This document shows, in pieces, positions 1-7,921 of a stretch of 41,910 nt of DNA. Numbering within the stretch: position 1 is the first letter of the stretch; every line of letters starts with the position of its first letter. The translations under genes and the position numbers were made by a program. The stretch is taken from the NCBI GenBank assembly GCA_028279875.1, contig JANQMU010000059.1, positions 1 to 41,910 on the forward strand. Direction: 5' to 3'. This DNA comes from Rhizobiaceae bacterium. Lineage in GTDB: Bacteria; Pseudomonadota; Alphaproteobacteria; Rhizobiales; Rhizobiaceae. The notes beneath the pieces were generated by a model. The model worked only from the letters and a program-made list of their open reading frames with translations, was not told where the DNA came from and ran no database searches.

Positions 1-2535
1 GCGGTCAAGGTGCCGTCGTTGATCGAGACCATCGAGGACGTCGCCGATCTGCCGATCGTCGCGACGCCATCGGCGGTCGTGCGTGCCCGTGACCTGGCGA
101 CCATACGCGCGACATACAAAGACGCCGAGACCATCACCCGCTTCAACGGCCAGCCAGCGATCGCCATTGAGGTATCGAAGCGGACCGGCGCCAATCTGAT
201 CGAGACGGTCGACCGGGTGAAGACGGTGGCGACAGAGTTCCAGTCGCTCATGCCCGAAGGCACCGTCGTCACCTTCAGCCAGGACAAGTCGACGACGATC
301 CGGCAATTGCTGGGCGATCTGGAAAACAGCGTGCTGACGGCCGTCATCCTGGTCTTCGTCGTCATCCTCTACGCGCTGTCCGGCCGCGCCTCCTTGCTCA
401 TCGGCCTGGCCATCCCGGCCTCGTTCCTGATGGGCATTCTGGCTCTGTCCCTGGCCGGTTTCACGGTCAATATCGTAGTGCTTTTCAGCCTGATCCTGGC
501 TGTCGGCATGCTGGTCGACGACGCCATCATCGTCACCGAATATGCCGAGCGGCGAATGACCGAGGGCATGCCAAAGGAGCAGGCTTTCTCGCTGGCCGCG
601 CGACGCATGACCGGACCGGTGACCGCCGCGACCATGACCCGTATCGCCGCCTTCTCGCCGCTGCTGTTCTGGCCGGGCGTCGTCGGCGAATTCATGAAAT
701 TCATGCCGATTACGTTGATCGCCACCCTGTCGGCCTCACTGATCTACGCGCTGGTCTTCGTGCCGGCGCTGGGCGCCATCGTCGCCAAGCCGGTCGTTGA
801 GGATGGACCGCCGCCCGACGGCTGGTACATGGCCATTGCAAAGCGCGCCGTGCGCCACCCCTTCGTCGTCATGTTCCTGGCGGTCGGCCTGCTGGTCGCC
901 GTCCCGGTCGCTTACGGGAAATACGGCTCCGGCCTTGAATTCTTCCCCAGTGTCGAGCCCGACTACGGCCTGCTTTATGTCAAGGCGCGCGGCAATCTCT
1001 CGCTCGAGGAACAGGACGTCTTTGTCCGCGACGCCGAGGAACGCATCCTTGGCTGGCCCGGCATCGAAACGGTCTACACCCGCACCGGCGCCACCGAAGG
1101 CGGCGGCGCGGAGCTCGACGCCGATGTCGTCGGCGTCATCCAGTATGAATTCATAGACTGGCGCAAGCGTAAGGCCGCCAACAGTATCCTCGACGATCTG
1201 CGCGGCGTCATGACCGGCATCCCGGGAGCCGAGGTCGTGGTGCAGGTTCCGGACGCCGGTCCGCCGACCGGCAAGGCCATCCAGTTGCGCCTGTCCGCCG
1301 CCGATCCGGCCGGCCTCAACGACGTCGCCCGAGAGGTCGCCGCCATGCTGGAGACGGTCGACGATGTGATCGACATATCCGACGGGCTGCCGCCGCCCGG
1401 CATCGACTGGGAGATCGAGGTCGATCAGAACAAGGCCGCGCAATACGGCATTGCACCGGCCACCGTCGGGACGGTGGTGCAGCTTGTGACGACCGGCCTG
1501 GTGCTGTCGGAATACCGGCCGGCCGGCATCGATGACGATGTTGAAATCCGCCTGCGCCTGCCGGCGGACCGGCGAACCCTGTCGACCCTCGACCAGTTGC
1601 GCGTCGAGACCGCGCAGGGGTCCGTTCCGATCTCCAATTTCGTCACCCGCAAGGCGGCGCCGCGCACCGGCACGCTGAGCCGGATCGACGGCGTGCGCAC
1701 CGTCGTCGTACAGGCCGGCATCCGCGAGGGCGTCCAGGCCGACAATGTGCGCCAGATCGTCATCGCCAAGATGGGGAATATGGGGCTCGAGCAGTCCGGC
1801 ATCCGCTGGAAGCTTGCCGGTGAGGACGAGGAACAGGCGGCGGCCAGCGAATTCCTCAGCAAGGCCTTTGCCGCCGCGATCTTCCTCATTTTCGTGGTCC
1901 TGCTGGCCCAGTTCAACAGTTTCATCTCCGTCGGGCTGGTGCTGTCCGCGGTCGTCATGTCGACCATCGGCGTGCTGCTCGGCCTGCTGATCATGGGCCA
2001 GCCCTTCAGCGTCGTCATGACCGGCATCGGCATTATCGCGCTCGCCGGTGTGGTGGTGAACAACAACATCGTGCTGATCGACACCTATGACCGGCTGCGG
2101 CGTGAAGGCTGGGACAAGCTCGAAGCCGTGCTGCAGACCTGCCGGGAACGTGCCCGGCCGGTCGTTCTGACGGCGGTGACCGCCATTCTCGGCGTGCTGC
2201 CCATCGCCTTCGGCCTCAATATGGAATTGCTCAACCACGAAACCACCATCGGCGCCCCGTCGACGCAATGGTGGATCGCGCTGTCCAGCGCCATCGTGTT
2301 CGGTCTGGCCTTCTCCACCGTGCTGACGCTCATCGTCACCCCGTCGGCCCTGATGATCGTCACCCGGTCGAATGACAGCAAGGTGCGCCGGTTCTTCGCC
2401 CGTTTCCGGCGGTCGCGGCCCGCTGGTGAAACCGCCGGCAAACCCGGCCAGGCAGCGTCACAGGATACAGAGCCCGATCCTCAGAAGGACAAGAAACCGC
2501 CGCCGGCCGGCGGGGAGCCGCAGCCCGCCGAATAG
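1..2535 (+). CDS. RND-family efflux permease, C-terminal part (5' end outside window)
   Basis: Inner-membrane proton-driven permease of the RND (AcrB-like) superfamily, which exports drugs or other small molecules with a periplasmic adaptor and an outer-membrane channel. The frame is open from base 1, so the apparent GTG at 10 is internal and roughly the first 200 residues lie upstream. Counting from that GTG, residues 108-124 form a transmembrane helix, and GMLVDDAIIVTE at 166-177 carries the Asp pair (170-171) matching the TM4 proton-relay aspartates of AcrB. A second porter domain and a second membrane block with VVVNNNIVLID follow. The last 40 residues are a Pro/Gln/Glu-rich, probably disordered tail. 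No adaptor or outer-membrane gene is visible downstream. The substrate cannot be predicted. It is convergent with the next gene. Confidence 0.93.
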   Translation, partial: AVKVPSLIETIEDVADLPIVATPSAVVRARDLATIRATYKDAETITRFNGQPAIAIEVSKRTGANLIETVDRVKTVATEFQSLMPEGTVVTFSQDKSTTIRQLLGDLENSVLTAVILVFVVILYALSGRASLLIGLAIPASFLMGILALSLAGFTVNIVVLFSLILAVGMLVDDAIIVTEYAERRMTEGMPKEQAFSLAARRMTGPVTAATMTRIAAFSPLLFWPGVVGEFMKFMPITLIATLSASLIYALVFVPALGAIVAKPVVEDGPPPDGWYMAIAKRAVRHPFVVMFLAVGLLVAVPVAYGKYGSGLEFFPSVEPDYGLLYVKARGNLSLEEQDVFVRDAEERILGWPGIETVYTRTGATEGGGAELDADVVGVIQYEFIDWRKRKAANSILDDLRGVMTGIPGAEVVVQVPDAGPPTGKAIQLRLSAADPAGLNDVAREVAAMLETVDDVIDISDGLPPPGIDWEIEVDQNKAAQYGIAPATVGTVVQLVTTGLVLSEYRPAGIDDDVEIRLRLPADRRTLSTLDQLRVETAQGSVPISNFVTRKAAPRTGTLSRIDGVRTVVVQAGIREGVQADNVRQIVIAKMGNMGLEQSGIRWKLAGEDEEQAAASEFLSKAFAAAIFLIFVVLLAQFNSFISVGLVLSAVVMSTIGVLLGLLIMGQPFSVVMTGIGIIALAGVVVNNNIVLIDTYDRLRREGWDKLEAVLQTCRERARPVVLTAVTAILGVLPIAFGLNMELLNHETTIGAPSTQWWIALSSAIVFGLAFSTVLTLIVTPSALMIVTRSNDSKVRRFFARFRRSRPAGETAGKPGQAASQDTEPDPQKDKKPPPAGGEPQPAE

Positions 2536-2580
2536 CGTCCCGACTCGAATGTCGGATCATGGAGTACGATCAGCCGCGCG

Positions 2581-3324
2581 TTATCCGGGCACGATCCCGC
2601 CATCGACATTGATCACCTGACCGGTGATATAGCTGGCGCCTTCGCCGCACAGGAAACCGATAACCGACGCCACCTCGCGCGGCTGGCCGAAACGACCGAC
2701 CGGAACGCCGGCGATCAGCCGGTCGCGATTGGCCTCGAAGAACGTCTTCGACATCTGCGTCTCGATGAGACCCGGTGCCAGGGCATTAACCAGAATATCC
2801 GGCGCCAGCCGCCGCGCCAGGGACCGGGTGAGCCCGGTTATGCCGCCCTTGGCGGCGGAGTAGGCTGTGTGATCGGTCCCACCGCGGCGATAGGCAAGTG
2901 AGCTTGTCAGCACGATCCGGCCGGTATCACCCGCGGCAAAGCGCGGAATACAGGCAATTGCCATATCGTAGGCCGTTGTCAGATTGGACGCGATCACCGG
3001 ATCGAACACGGCTTCCCGGTCACCCGGTGACAATTCGTCAACCCTCAGGATCCCTGCCAGATGCACCAGCGCATATATCGGGCCGGGCCAGGCATCGAGC
3101 GCCCTTGCGCAGGCGTCGGGCGTCTCGAGATAGGATGTATGACACCGGACACGGTCGCCGGCGTCGAGTTCCTCCTGCAGCGATGCAAGGCTTGGTTCAT
3201 CGGGATCGATCATCAGCAATTCCGCACCGGCTGCGGTCAAAAGGTCGGCACATTCGCGCCCGATCCCGCCGGCCGCACCGGTCAGCACGACCCGTTTTCC
3301 CGCAAGGTCACAATACATCGGCAT
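2581..3324 (-). CDS. SDR family NAD(P)-dependent oxidoreductase
   Basis: Classical short-chain dehydrogenase/reductase of 247 residues, expected to be a soluble alcohol/ketone oxidoreductase. The cofactor glycine motif TGAAGGIG is at residues 15-22, and Asp40 after the second beta strand suggests NAD(H) preference. Catalytic residues appear as Ser141/142, Tyr155 and Lys159 (YSAAK). The C-terminus ends GGIVPG, usual for the family. It is the last gene of the minus-strand group dctQ-dctM-dctP-SDR, separated from dctP by 68 bp holding a strong terminator-like hairpin, so it is probably expressed at a lower level. The context suggests oxidation of a hydroxyl group on the compound imported by the TRAP system. 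The substrate is unknown. Met3 is an alternative start. Confidence 0.9.
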   Translation of the reverse strand: MPMYCDLAGKRVVLTGAAGGIGRECADLLTAAGAELLMIDPDEPSLASLQEELDAGDRVRCHTSYLETPDACARALDAWPGPIYALVHLAGILRVDELSPGDREAVFDPVIASNLTTAYDMAIACIPRFAAGDTGRIVLTSSLAYRRGGTDHTAYSAAKGGITGLTRSLARRLAPDILVNALAPGLIETQMSKTFFEANRDRLIAGVPVGRFGQPREVASVIGFLCGEGASYITGQVINVDGGIVPG

Positions 3325-3337
3325 TTCCCCGGAAGAA

Positions 3338-3372
3338 TCAAAACGGCGAATGGCCCGCCCGGGCCATTCGCC
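3338..3372 (-). terminator. Intrinsic terminator-like hairpin between dctP and the SDR gene
   Basis: A perfect 12-bp inverted repeat (ggcgaatggccc at 3345-3356 and gggccattcgcc at 3361-3372) with a 4-nt loop. Read on the minus strand it follows the dctP stop codon and is followed by a T-rich run (GTTTTGATT). It lies inside an apparent operon, so it may attenuate rather than fully stop transcription into the SDR gene, or may stabilise the dctP 3' end. Confidence 0.75.
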
Positions 3373-3392
3373 TGACGATTGGGCTGCCTCGA

Positions 3393-4445
3393 TCAGCGAC
3401 CGATAATCCGGTCCTGATCGGCTTTCACGGCAGCTTCGGCATCGGCCACTGCCTTTTCAAAGAGGGTCAGCCACTCCGTGCCGTATTTTTCCGTGAACCA
3501 GACCTTCATCGCGTCGCGGGCTGGAAGAAAGGTAGCTTTCTCTTCGGCCGTCGGCACATAGACCGTACCGCCCGCCGCCTGGAATTCAGCGAGGCTCCGC
3601 GATTCATACTCCTTGTTCCAGTCGGACTGGATCATCGACGCCTGCTGGACGCCATCGACAACCAGATCCTGCAGGTGCGGCGGCAATTGCTGCAGCCAGG
3701 CATCGCTCATCCACCAGAAGGCGAAGAGATAGGCGTGCTCATCGATGGTCACGTTCTTGACCACCTCGTGCATATTGGTCGGCACGATATCGGTCGCAGC
3801 GTTCTTGGTCCCCTCGATCACGCCGGTCTGCAGCGACGTGTAGACCTCGCCCCAGGCAACCGGTGTCGGATTGCCGCCAAGAAAACGAACGAACTCGATC
3901 TGCAGCGGCGAGTTGATCGTCCGCATCTTGATACCGTTGAGGTCCGCCGCCGTCTTGATCAGCTTGTCCTTGGTGAAGAAGCTGCGCCAGCGGCCGGTAT
4001 TGCCGACGGCCACGAGCCGCACATTGCCGGTCTTTTCCAGAACCGTTTCACGCACCTTGTCCATGAAGCTGCTTTGGGCGATTTTCTCGACCACCATGTC
4101 GTCGCGCATCATGTAGGGGATGTCCGTGACCTGGAGTTCCGGGACGAAACTCGCAATCCCGCCCACCGTGGTGTGCGTCAGCTCCAGTGTGTTGAGCTGG
4201 ATCTGCTCGATCAGATCGCGGAAATTGCCAAGCTGGGCGGCCGGGTAAATTTCGACCTTGATCTGGCCCTGGGACCGCGCTTCGAGGAAAGATTTGAGAA
4301 ATTCGCCGGGAACCTGGTCGTCTGACGTGACCGGTCCGACATGGCCGTATTTCAGCACCCACTGCTCGGCATGGGCAGCGCCCGCGGCCATCGCAATCAG
4401 CACAGCGCCGGCCAGCGCGGTGAGTTTTCTGGATAACGTAGTCAT
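3393..4445 (-). CDS. dctP: TRAP transporter substrate-binding protein (DctP family)
   Basis: Periplasmic solute receptor of a tripartite ATP-independent (TRAP) importer, 350 residues. The start is the ATG at 4445, which has a GGAGGA ribosome site just upstream. The longer open frame reaching 4724 only adds non-homologous sequence antisense to dctM. Residues 1-26 are a Sec signal peptide (cleavage after AHA). Arg175 (IKMRT), followed by the GGNPTPVAWGEVYTSLQ stretch, matches the DctP-fold arginine that salt-bridges a ligand carboxylate, so the ligand is probably an organic acid. It sits downstream of dctQ and dctM in the same transcriptional direction. In context it delivers the hydroxy acid handled by the divergent LarA operon; that link is inference supported by shared operators. 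Confidence 0.94.
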   Translation of the reverse strand: MTTLSRKLTALAGAVLIAMAAGAAHAEQWVLKYGHVGPVTSDDQVPGEFLKSFLEARSQGQIKVEIYPAAQLGNFRDLIEQIQLNTLELTHTTVGGIASFVPELQVTDIPYMMRDDMVVEKIAQSSFMDKVRETVLEKTGNVRLVAVGNTGRWRSFFTKDKLIKTAADLNGIKMRTINSPLQIEFVRFLGGNPTPVAWGEVYTSLQTGVIEGTKNAATDIVPTNMHEVVKNVTIDEHAYLFAFWWMSDAWLQQLPPHLQDLVVDGVQQASMIQSDWNKEYESRSLAEFQAAGGTVYVPTAEEKATFLPARDAMKVWFTEKYGTEWLTLFEKAVADAEAAVKADQDRIIGR

Positions 4446-4519
4446 GACTTCCTCCTCCGATGATAATCGTCGTTTGAGTGGTTGCACGGCCACGGCGGCC
4501 GCGCATTCGATTCGGCCTT

Positions 4520-5812
4520 TCAATTCAGGAACCCCAGCCAGCGGGGCAATGAAAGCGAAAGGGCCGGCACGTAAGTGATCAAAAGGATGATCGTGATGTG
4601 GACCAGGTAGTAGGGCAGCATTTCCCGGGCGATATGTTCGACGCGCTCGCGGCTGACCGTCGAGGCAACGAACAGGATAAGGCCCATCGGCGGCGTCGCC
4701 AGACCGATCGTCAGGTTCACGCACATGATAATAGCGAAATGCAGCGGATCGACGCCCATCTGCCCCATCAGGGGACCAAGGATCGGGCCGAGGATCAGAA
4801 TCGCCGGACCGGCATCGAGGAACATGCCGACGAACAACAGCATGATGTTGATCATCAGCAGCACAAGATACGGATTGTCGGAGATGGAAAAGACGAAGGC
4901 CGCCAGATCATTCGGAATACCGGAAATCGTCGCGACCCAGCCAAAGACGTTGGCGGTGCCGACCGCAAGCAGAATGACCGACGATGCAACGGCTGTGCGC
5001 AGCAGCAGCTTGCCGAACCGGCGAAGGTCGAGACTGCGCAGCACGAAGACGCTCAGCACCAGCGAATAGACGACGGCGGCACCGGCAGCCTCGGTTGGCG
5101 TGAACACGCCCGAAAGAATCCCGCCCATGATGATGATCGGCGTCAGAAGCGGAAGCGCCGCCTTGAAGCCGGCGCGCCCGACCTCGCCGACCGTTGCCCG
5201 GCGGTCGGCCTTGGGGTAGCCGCGCCGGCGGGCAATAATCGCGGTCACGAACATCAGGCCCATGGCGGTCATCAGGCCAGGCAGAATGCCGCCGAGGAAA
5301 AGCGCGGCGACCGACACCTGCATGATGTAGGCATAGATCACCATGATGATGCTCGGCGGAATGATCGGCCCGATCACCGAGGAGGCCGCGGTCACCGCCG
5401 CCGCGAAGCGCCGTGAATAGCCCTGCTTTTCCATCGCCGGAATCAGCATCGACCCGAGCGCCGACGTATCGGCCACGGCCGAGCCGCTGAGACCGGCGAA
5501 GAAGATCGACGAGACGACGTTGACATGCGCCAGGCCGCCGCGCAGATGCCCGACCAGCGTGTTGGCAAAGGCCACCAGGCGGGTTGTTATCCCGCCGACA
5601 TTCATGATCTCCCCGGCAAGGATGAACAGGGGAATGGCAAGCAGCGGGAACTGATTGATCCCGGTGTAAAGCCGCTGAGCGACGATTTTCAGAAAGGCGT
5701 CCTTGTCGGCCATGATGAAAGCCGCCATCGGCGCGACGCCAAGCGCAAAGACGATCGGCACGCCGACGGCAATCAGAATGAACAGGACCCATACGAAACT
5801 GACTGGAACCAT
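4520..5812 (-). CDS. dctM: TRAP transporter large permease (DctM family)
   Basis: Large membrane subunit that couples sodium entry to uptake of the ligand bound by DctP. It has 430 residues, the usual DctM length, with about a dozen hydrophobic helices. Family hallmarks include PLFILAGEIMNVGGIT near residue 60, GSAVADTSALGSMLIPAM near residue 110, the proline-rich IGPIIPPSIIMVIYA stretch and NLTIGLATPPMGLILF near the C-terminus. It starts 6 bp after the dctQ stop codon, so the two are translationally linked, and is followed after 74 bp by dctP. The gene order Q-M-P is a standard TRAP arrangement. Confidence 0.95.
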   Translation of the reverse strand: MVPVSFVWVLFILIAVGVPIVFALGVAPMAAFIMADKDAFLKIVAQRLYTGINQFPLLAIPLFILAGEIMNVGGITTRLVAFANTLVGHLRGGLAHVNVVSSIFFAGLSGSAVADTSALGSMLIPAMEKQGYSRRFAAAVTAASSVIGPIIPPSIIMVIYAYIMQVSVAALFLGGILPGLMTAMGLMFVTAIIARRRGYPKADRRATVGEVGRAGFKAALPLLTPIIIMGGILSGVFTPTEAAGAAVVYSLVLSVFVLRSLDLRRFGKLLLRTAVASSVILLAVGTANVFGWVATISGIPNDLAAFVFSISDNPYLVLLMINIMLLFVGMFLDAGPAILILGPILGPLMGQMGVDPLHFAIIMCVNLTIGLATPPMGLILFVASTVSRERVEHIAREMLPYYLVHITIILLITYVPALSLSLPRWLGFLN

Positions 5813-5818
5813 GACGCG

Positions 5819-6385
5819 CTACCCGACGCCTCCGAGGTCCGGTCCGTATAGCTCCTCGAAGCGATCCACCCGACGTGCACCCGGCCGGATGGTATCCTGC
5901 AGGTTTTCCAGAGCCTGCTGGGTCGCGATCAGAAACATCACGGCGGCGCCGAACGGGATCGAGACGAATATCCAGAACATCGAGATGTCGCCGATGGCGA
6001 TCGCCACCTGGGTCCGCCCATTCCAGGCAAACTGAAAACTGACGATCGTCAGCATGGCGCAGAACCACATGATGACGACCGATATGCCACACCACAACAG
6101 CGATCTGAGACGATCGGGAAGCGCATTCGGCAGCATTTCGATGGAGATGTGGTCACCCACCCGCAAGGCGATGGGCGCGCCGACGAATACCAGCCACACC
6201 ATCATGAATTTGGCCATTTCCTCGTACCAGGAAAGCGAGTCGTTCAGGACGTATCGCCAGAAGACCCCTGCTGCGACCACGACTGCGATGCCGATCGCCA
6301 GAAGCATCGCCGACCACCGGCACAACTCCAGAATCACCCGGTTGACGGCGGAAAGAAATTGCACCAATCGGCGAAGCCAGTTCAT
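5819..6385 (-). CDS. dctQ: TRAP transporter small permease (DctQ family)
   Basis: Small four-helix membrane subunit of the TRAP importer, 188 residues. Four hydrophobic segments are visible. The family-typical WRYVLNDSLSWYEEMAKFMMVWLVFVG stretch is read at residues about 43-69 and again confirms the family through the SWYEE core. It is the first gene of the minus-strand transport operon. The long upstream intergenic region carries a perfect ACCGGT-centred palindrome about 270 bp upstream of the start, so the LacI-type regulator encoded at 12172 probably controls it. Confidence 0.93.
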   Translation of the reverse strand: MNWLRRLVQFLSAVNRVILELCRWSAMLLAIGIAVVVAAGVFWRYVLNDSLSWYEEMAKFMMVWLVFVGAPIALRVGDHISIEMLPNALPDRLRSLLWCGISVVIMWFCAMLTIVSFQFAWNGRTQVAIAIGDISMFWIFVSIPFGAAVMFLIATQQALENLQDTIRPGARRVDRFEELYGPDLGGVG

Positions 6386-6654
6386 GCCGACAGTTCCCTT
6401 AGAGCGATCTCGCCCGGTGTTTCGGACGATCCATGCAATGATTGAACGAAATGATAGGATTGAACGGAATGATGGCGACCGCGGCCAGCCGATCTCTGGT
6501 TTGCAACACGGACAGCTTCACCTCCCGTCGATTCCGATCAGCGAACTGATGGAAGTCCGGTGACCTGAAACAGATCACCGTCGCGACACTCCTTCCACCG
6601 GCACATGATATCGCGGCAGCGGTTTTCACCGATTTCGCGATCCCCTGTTTCTTT

Positions 6655-6668
6655 TGGTACCGGTACCA
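6655..6668. promoter_or_regulatory. LacI-family operator candidate 1
   Basis: TGGTACCGGTACCA is a perfect 14-bp palindrome in the divergent dctQ / Lar-operon control region. The same 14-mer recurs at 16072-16085 upstream of the transketolase genes. The form resembles the ATGTTACC-type operators I recall for enterobacterial gluconate repressors (GntR/IdnR of the LacI family). The likely binder is the regulator at 12172-13233. Confidence 0.7.
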
Positions 6669-6971
6669 TAATCAGTCTTGCCGAAGTGACTTCACTTGTC
6701 AATCTTGAATTTCTCCCCGGAATCGCGGCTTTCCGCTTTATCGACAGAAAACCTTGCAAAGCCAGCAGGCCGGCTCCGCAGAACACAAGCTTTTCCGCAA
6801 CGACCATCACCATTCCGGCATAGTATAAAATTCTGAATAACAACAATAATTCTGGATACATGATGGAGCGGGGCATGGCCTGAAGCATGCGAATGCCGAC
6901 CGGTAAGCGACAGCACCGAAACGAACCTGGCGGCGGAAGGCAATCCAATATCGGACGGTTGACTTTCGTAA

Positions 6972-6985
6972 TGACACCGGTAACA
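6972..6985. promoter_or_regulatory. LacI-family operator candidate 2
   Basis: TGACACCGGTAACA is an imperfect palindrome centred on ACCGGT, ending 39 bp before the start codon at 7025. It differs from the site at 13337 by one base. The position close to the start suits direct repression of the 7025-12087 operon. Confidence 0.65.
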
Positions 6986-7024
6986 TTTCTAGCCAATTCA
7001 TCGATTGGGGCGAAACGGCATCCA

Positions 7025-7921
7025 ATGAAAAAGCAGGTGGGAATCGTTGGCTATGGCATCATGGGCGCCGCCATCGCGCAGCGCCTGCTGGATGCCGGCT
7101 TCGACGTGCTTGCCTTCGACAAGGACGCTGCATCCCAATCGCGCGCCGGTAACGCCGGGTGTATCCTGGCATCGACACCGGCTGAAATGGCAGCCCGCGC
7201 ACCGACGGTGCTGCTGTCCCTGCCGCGACCGGAGCACGTCGTCAGCGTGGTGCGCGAGGGCGAGGCCTGCCTGCTTGAAGGCGCTGGAACCGGATCCCTG
7301 ATCATCGATACCAGCACCGTCGATCCGGAAACCTCGCAGCAAAACGCCGCGGCTGCATCGAGACAGGGAACCGGCTACCTCGACTGCCCGATCCTCGGAC
7401 GTCCGTCCGCCTGCGGCAATTGGACGATACCGGCCGGCGGAGATCCGCAATATATCCCGATGGCCCTGCCGGTCCTCCAGACATTCGCCGCCAATGTGGT
7501 CCATGTCGGCCCGTCCGGACACGGCAACCTGATCAAGGTTCTCAACAACCTCATGTTCAACGCCATCAACGCGGTAACCTGCGAGGTCTTTGCTCTGGGC
7601 AAACGCCTGGACATGGATCCGGCGCTCTTCTTCGACACAATCGCCGACAGCGGCGCCGGCACCGTGAGCAACCTGTTCCGGGAGCTGGGGCCAAAAATCG
7701 TCGCCCACGAGTTCGGACCGAATTTCACGGTCGACAATCTGGAGAAGGATGCCGGGCTGGGCATCGCGATGGCCGAGCAATGCGGCATGACACTCGAGGT
7801 CAGCCTGGCCGCCCAGCGGCTGAACAGACTGGCACAAGAGGTCGGCCTCGGCCGTGAGGACACCGCGGCCATCGTCAAGGTCTTTGAAGACGCGGGAAAG
7901 AGGGATGATGAGCAGACATGA
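7025..7921 (+). CDS. NAD(P)-dependent oxidoreductase, 3-hydroxyisobutyrate dehydrogenase family
   Basis: Beta-hydroxyacid dehydrogenase of 298 residues, predicted to oxidise a hydroxy acid or reduce the matching ketone. The Rossmann motif VGIVGYGIMG is at residues 5-14. The active-site lysine region reads GHGNLIKVLNN, with Lys171 and Asn174/175. The substrate-binding region DCPILGRPSACGNW (120-133) departs from the usual SGG..GA pattern, so the substrate may not be hydroxyisobutyrate. The ATG at 7025 is preferred because the longer frame starting at 6887 runs through the operator at 6972. The stop overlaps the start of larA (ATGA), showing tight translational coupling. It is the first gene of the Lar operon and probably acts directly before or after the LarA epimerisation. 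Confidence 0.9.
   Translation: MKKQVGIVGYGIMGAAIAQRLLDAGFDVLAFDKDAASQSRAGNAGCILASTPAEMAARAPTVLLSLPRPEHVVSVVREGEACLLEGAGTGSLIIDTSTVDPETSQQNAAAASRQGTGYLDCPILGRPSACGNWTIPAGGDPQYIPMALPVLQTFAANVVHVGPSGHGNLIKVLNNLMFNAINAVTCEVFALGKRLDMDPALFFDTIADSGAGTVSNLFRELGPKIVAHEFGPNFTVDNLEKDAGLGIAMAEQCGMTLEVSLAAQRLNRLAQEVGLGREDTAAIVKVFEDAGKRDDEQT

Larger units (their letters stand above)
6386..7024. other. Divergent intergenic control region between dctQ and the Lar operon
   Basis: Some 640 bp with no convincing gene. Short open frames here lack ribosome sites and family features. The region holds two LacI-type operator candidates (6655-6668 and 6972-6985) and a noticeably AT-richer part around 6815-6865 that probably contains promoter elements. 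I cannot place the -35/-10 boxes with confidence. Confidence 0.6.

Noticed and set aside
736..2268. 510-codon open frame antisense to the RND permease
   Set aside because: It mirrors a clear RND gene; low-complexity His/Asp/Arg-rich translation typical of the complementary strand of GC-rich coding DNA; no ribosome site.
4446..4724. N-terminal extension of dctP to 4724
   Set aside because: It overlaps the dctM 3' end and would hide the signal peptide. The ATG at 4445 has a GGAGGA site.
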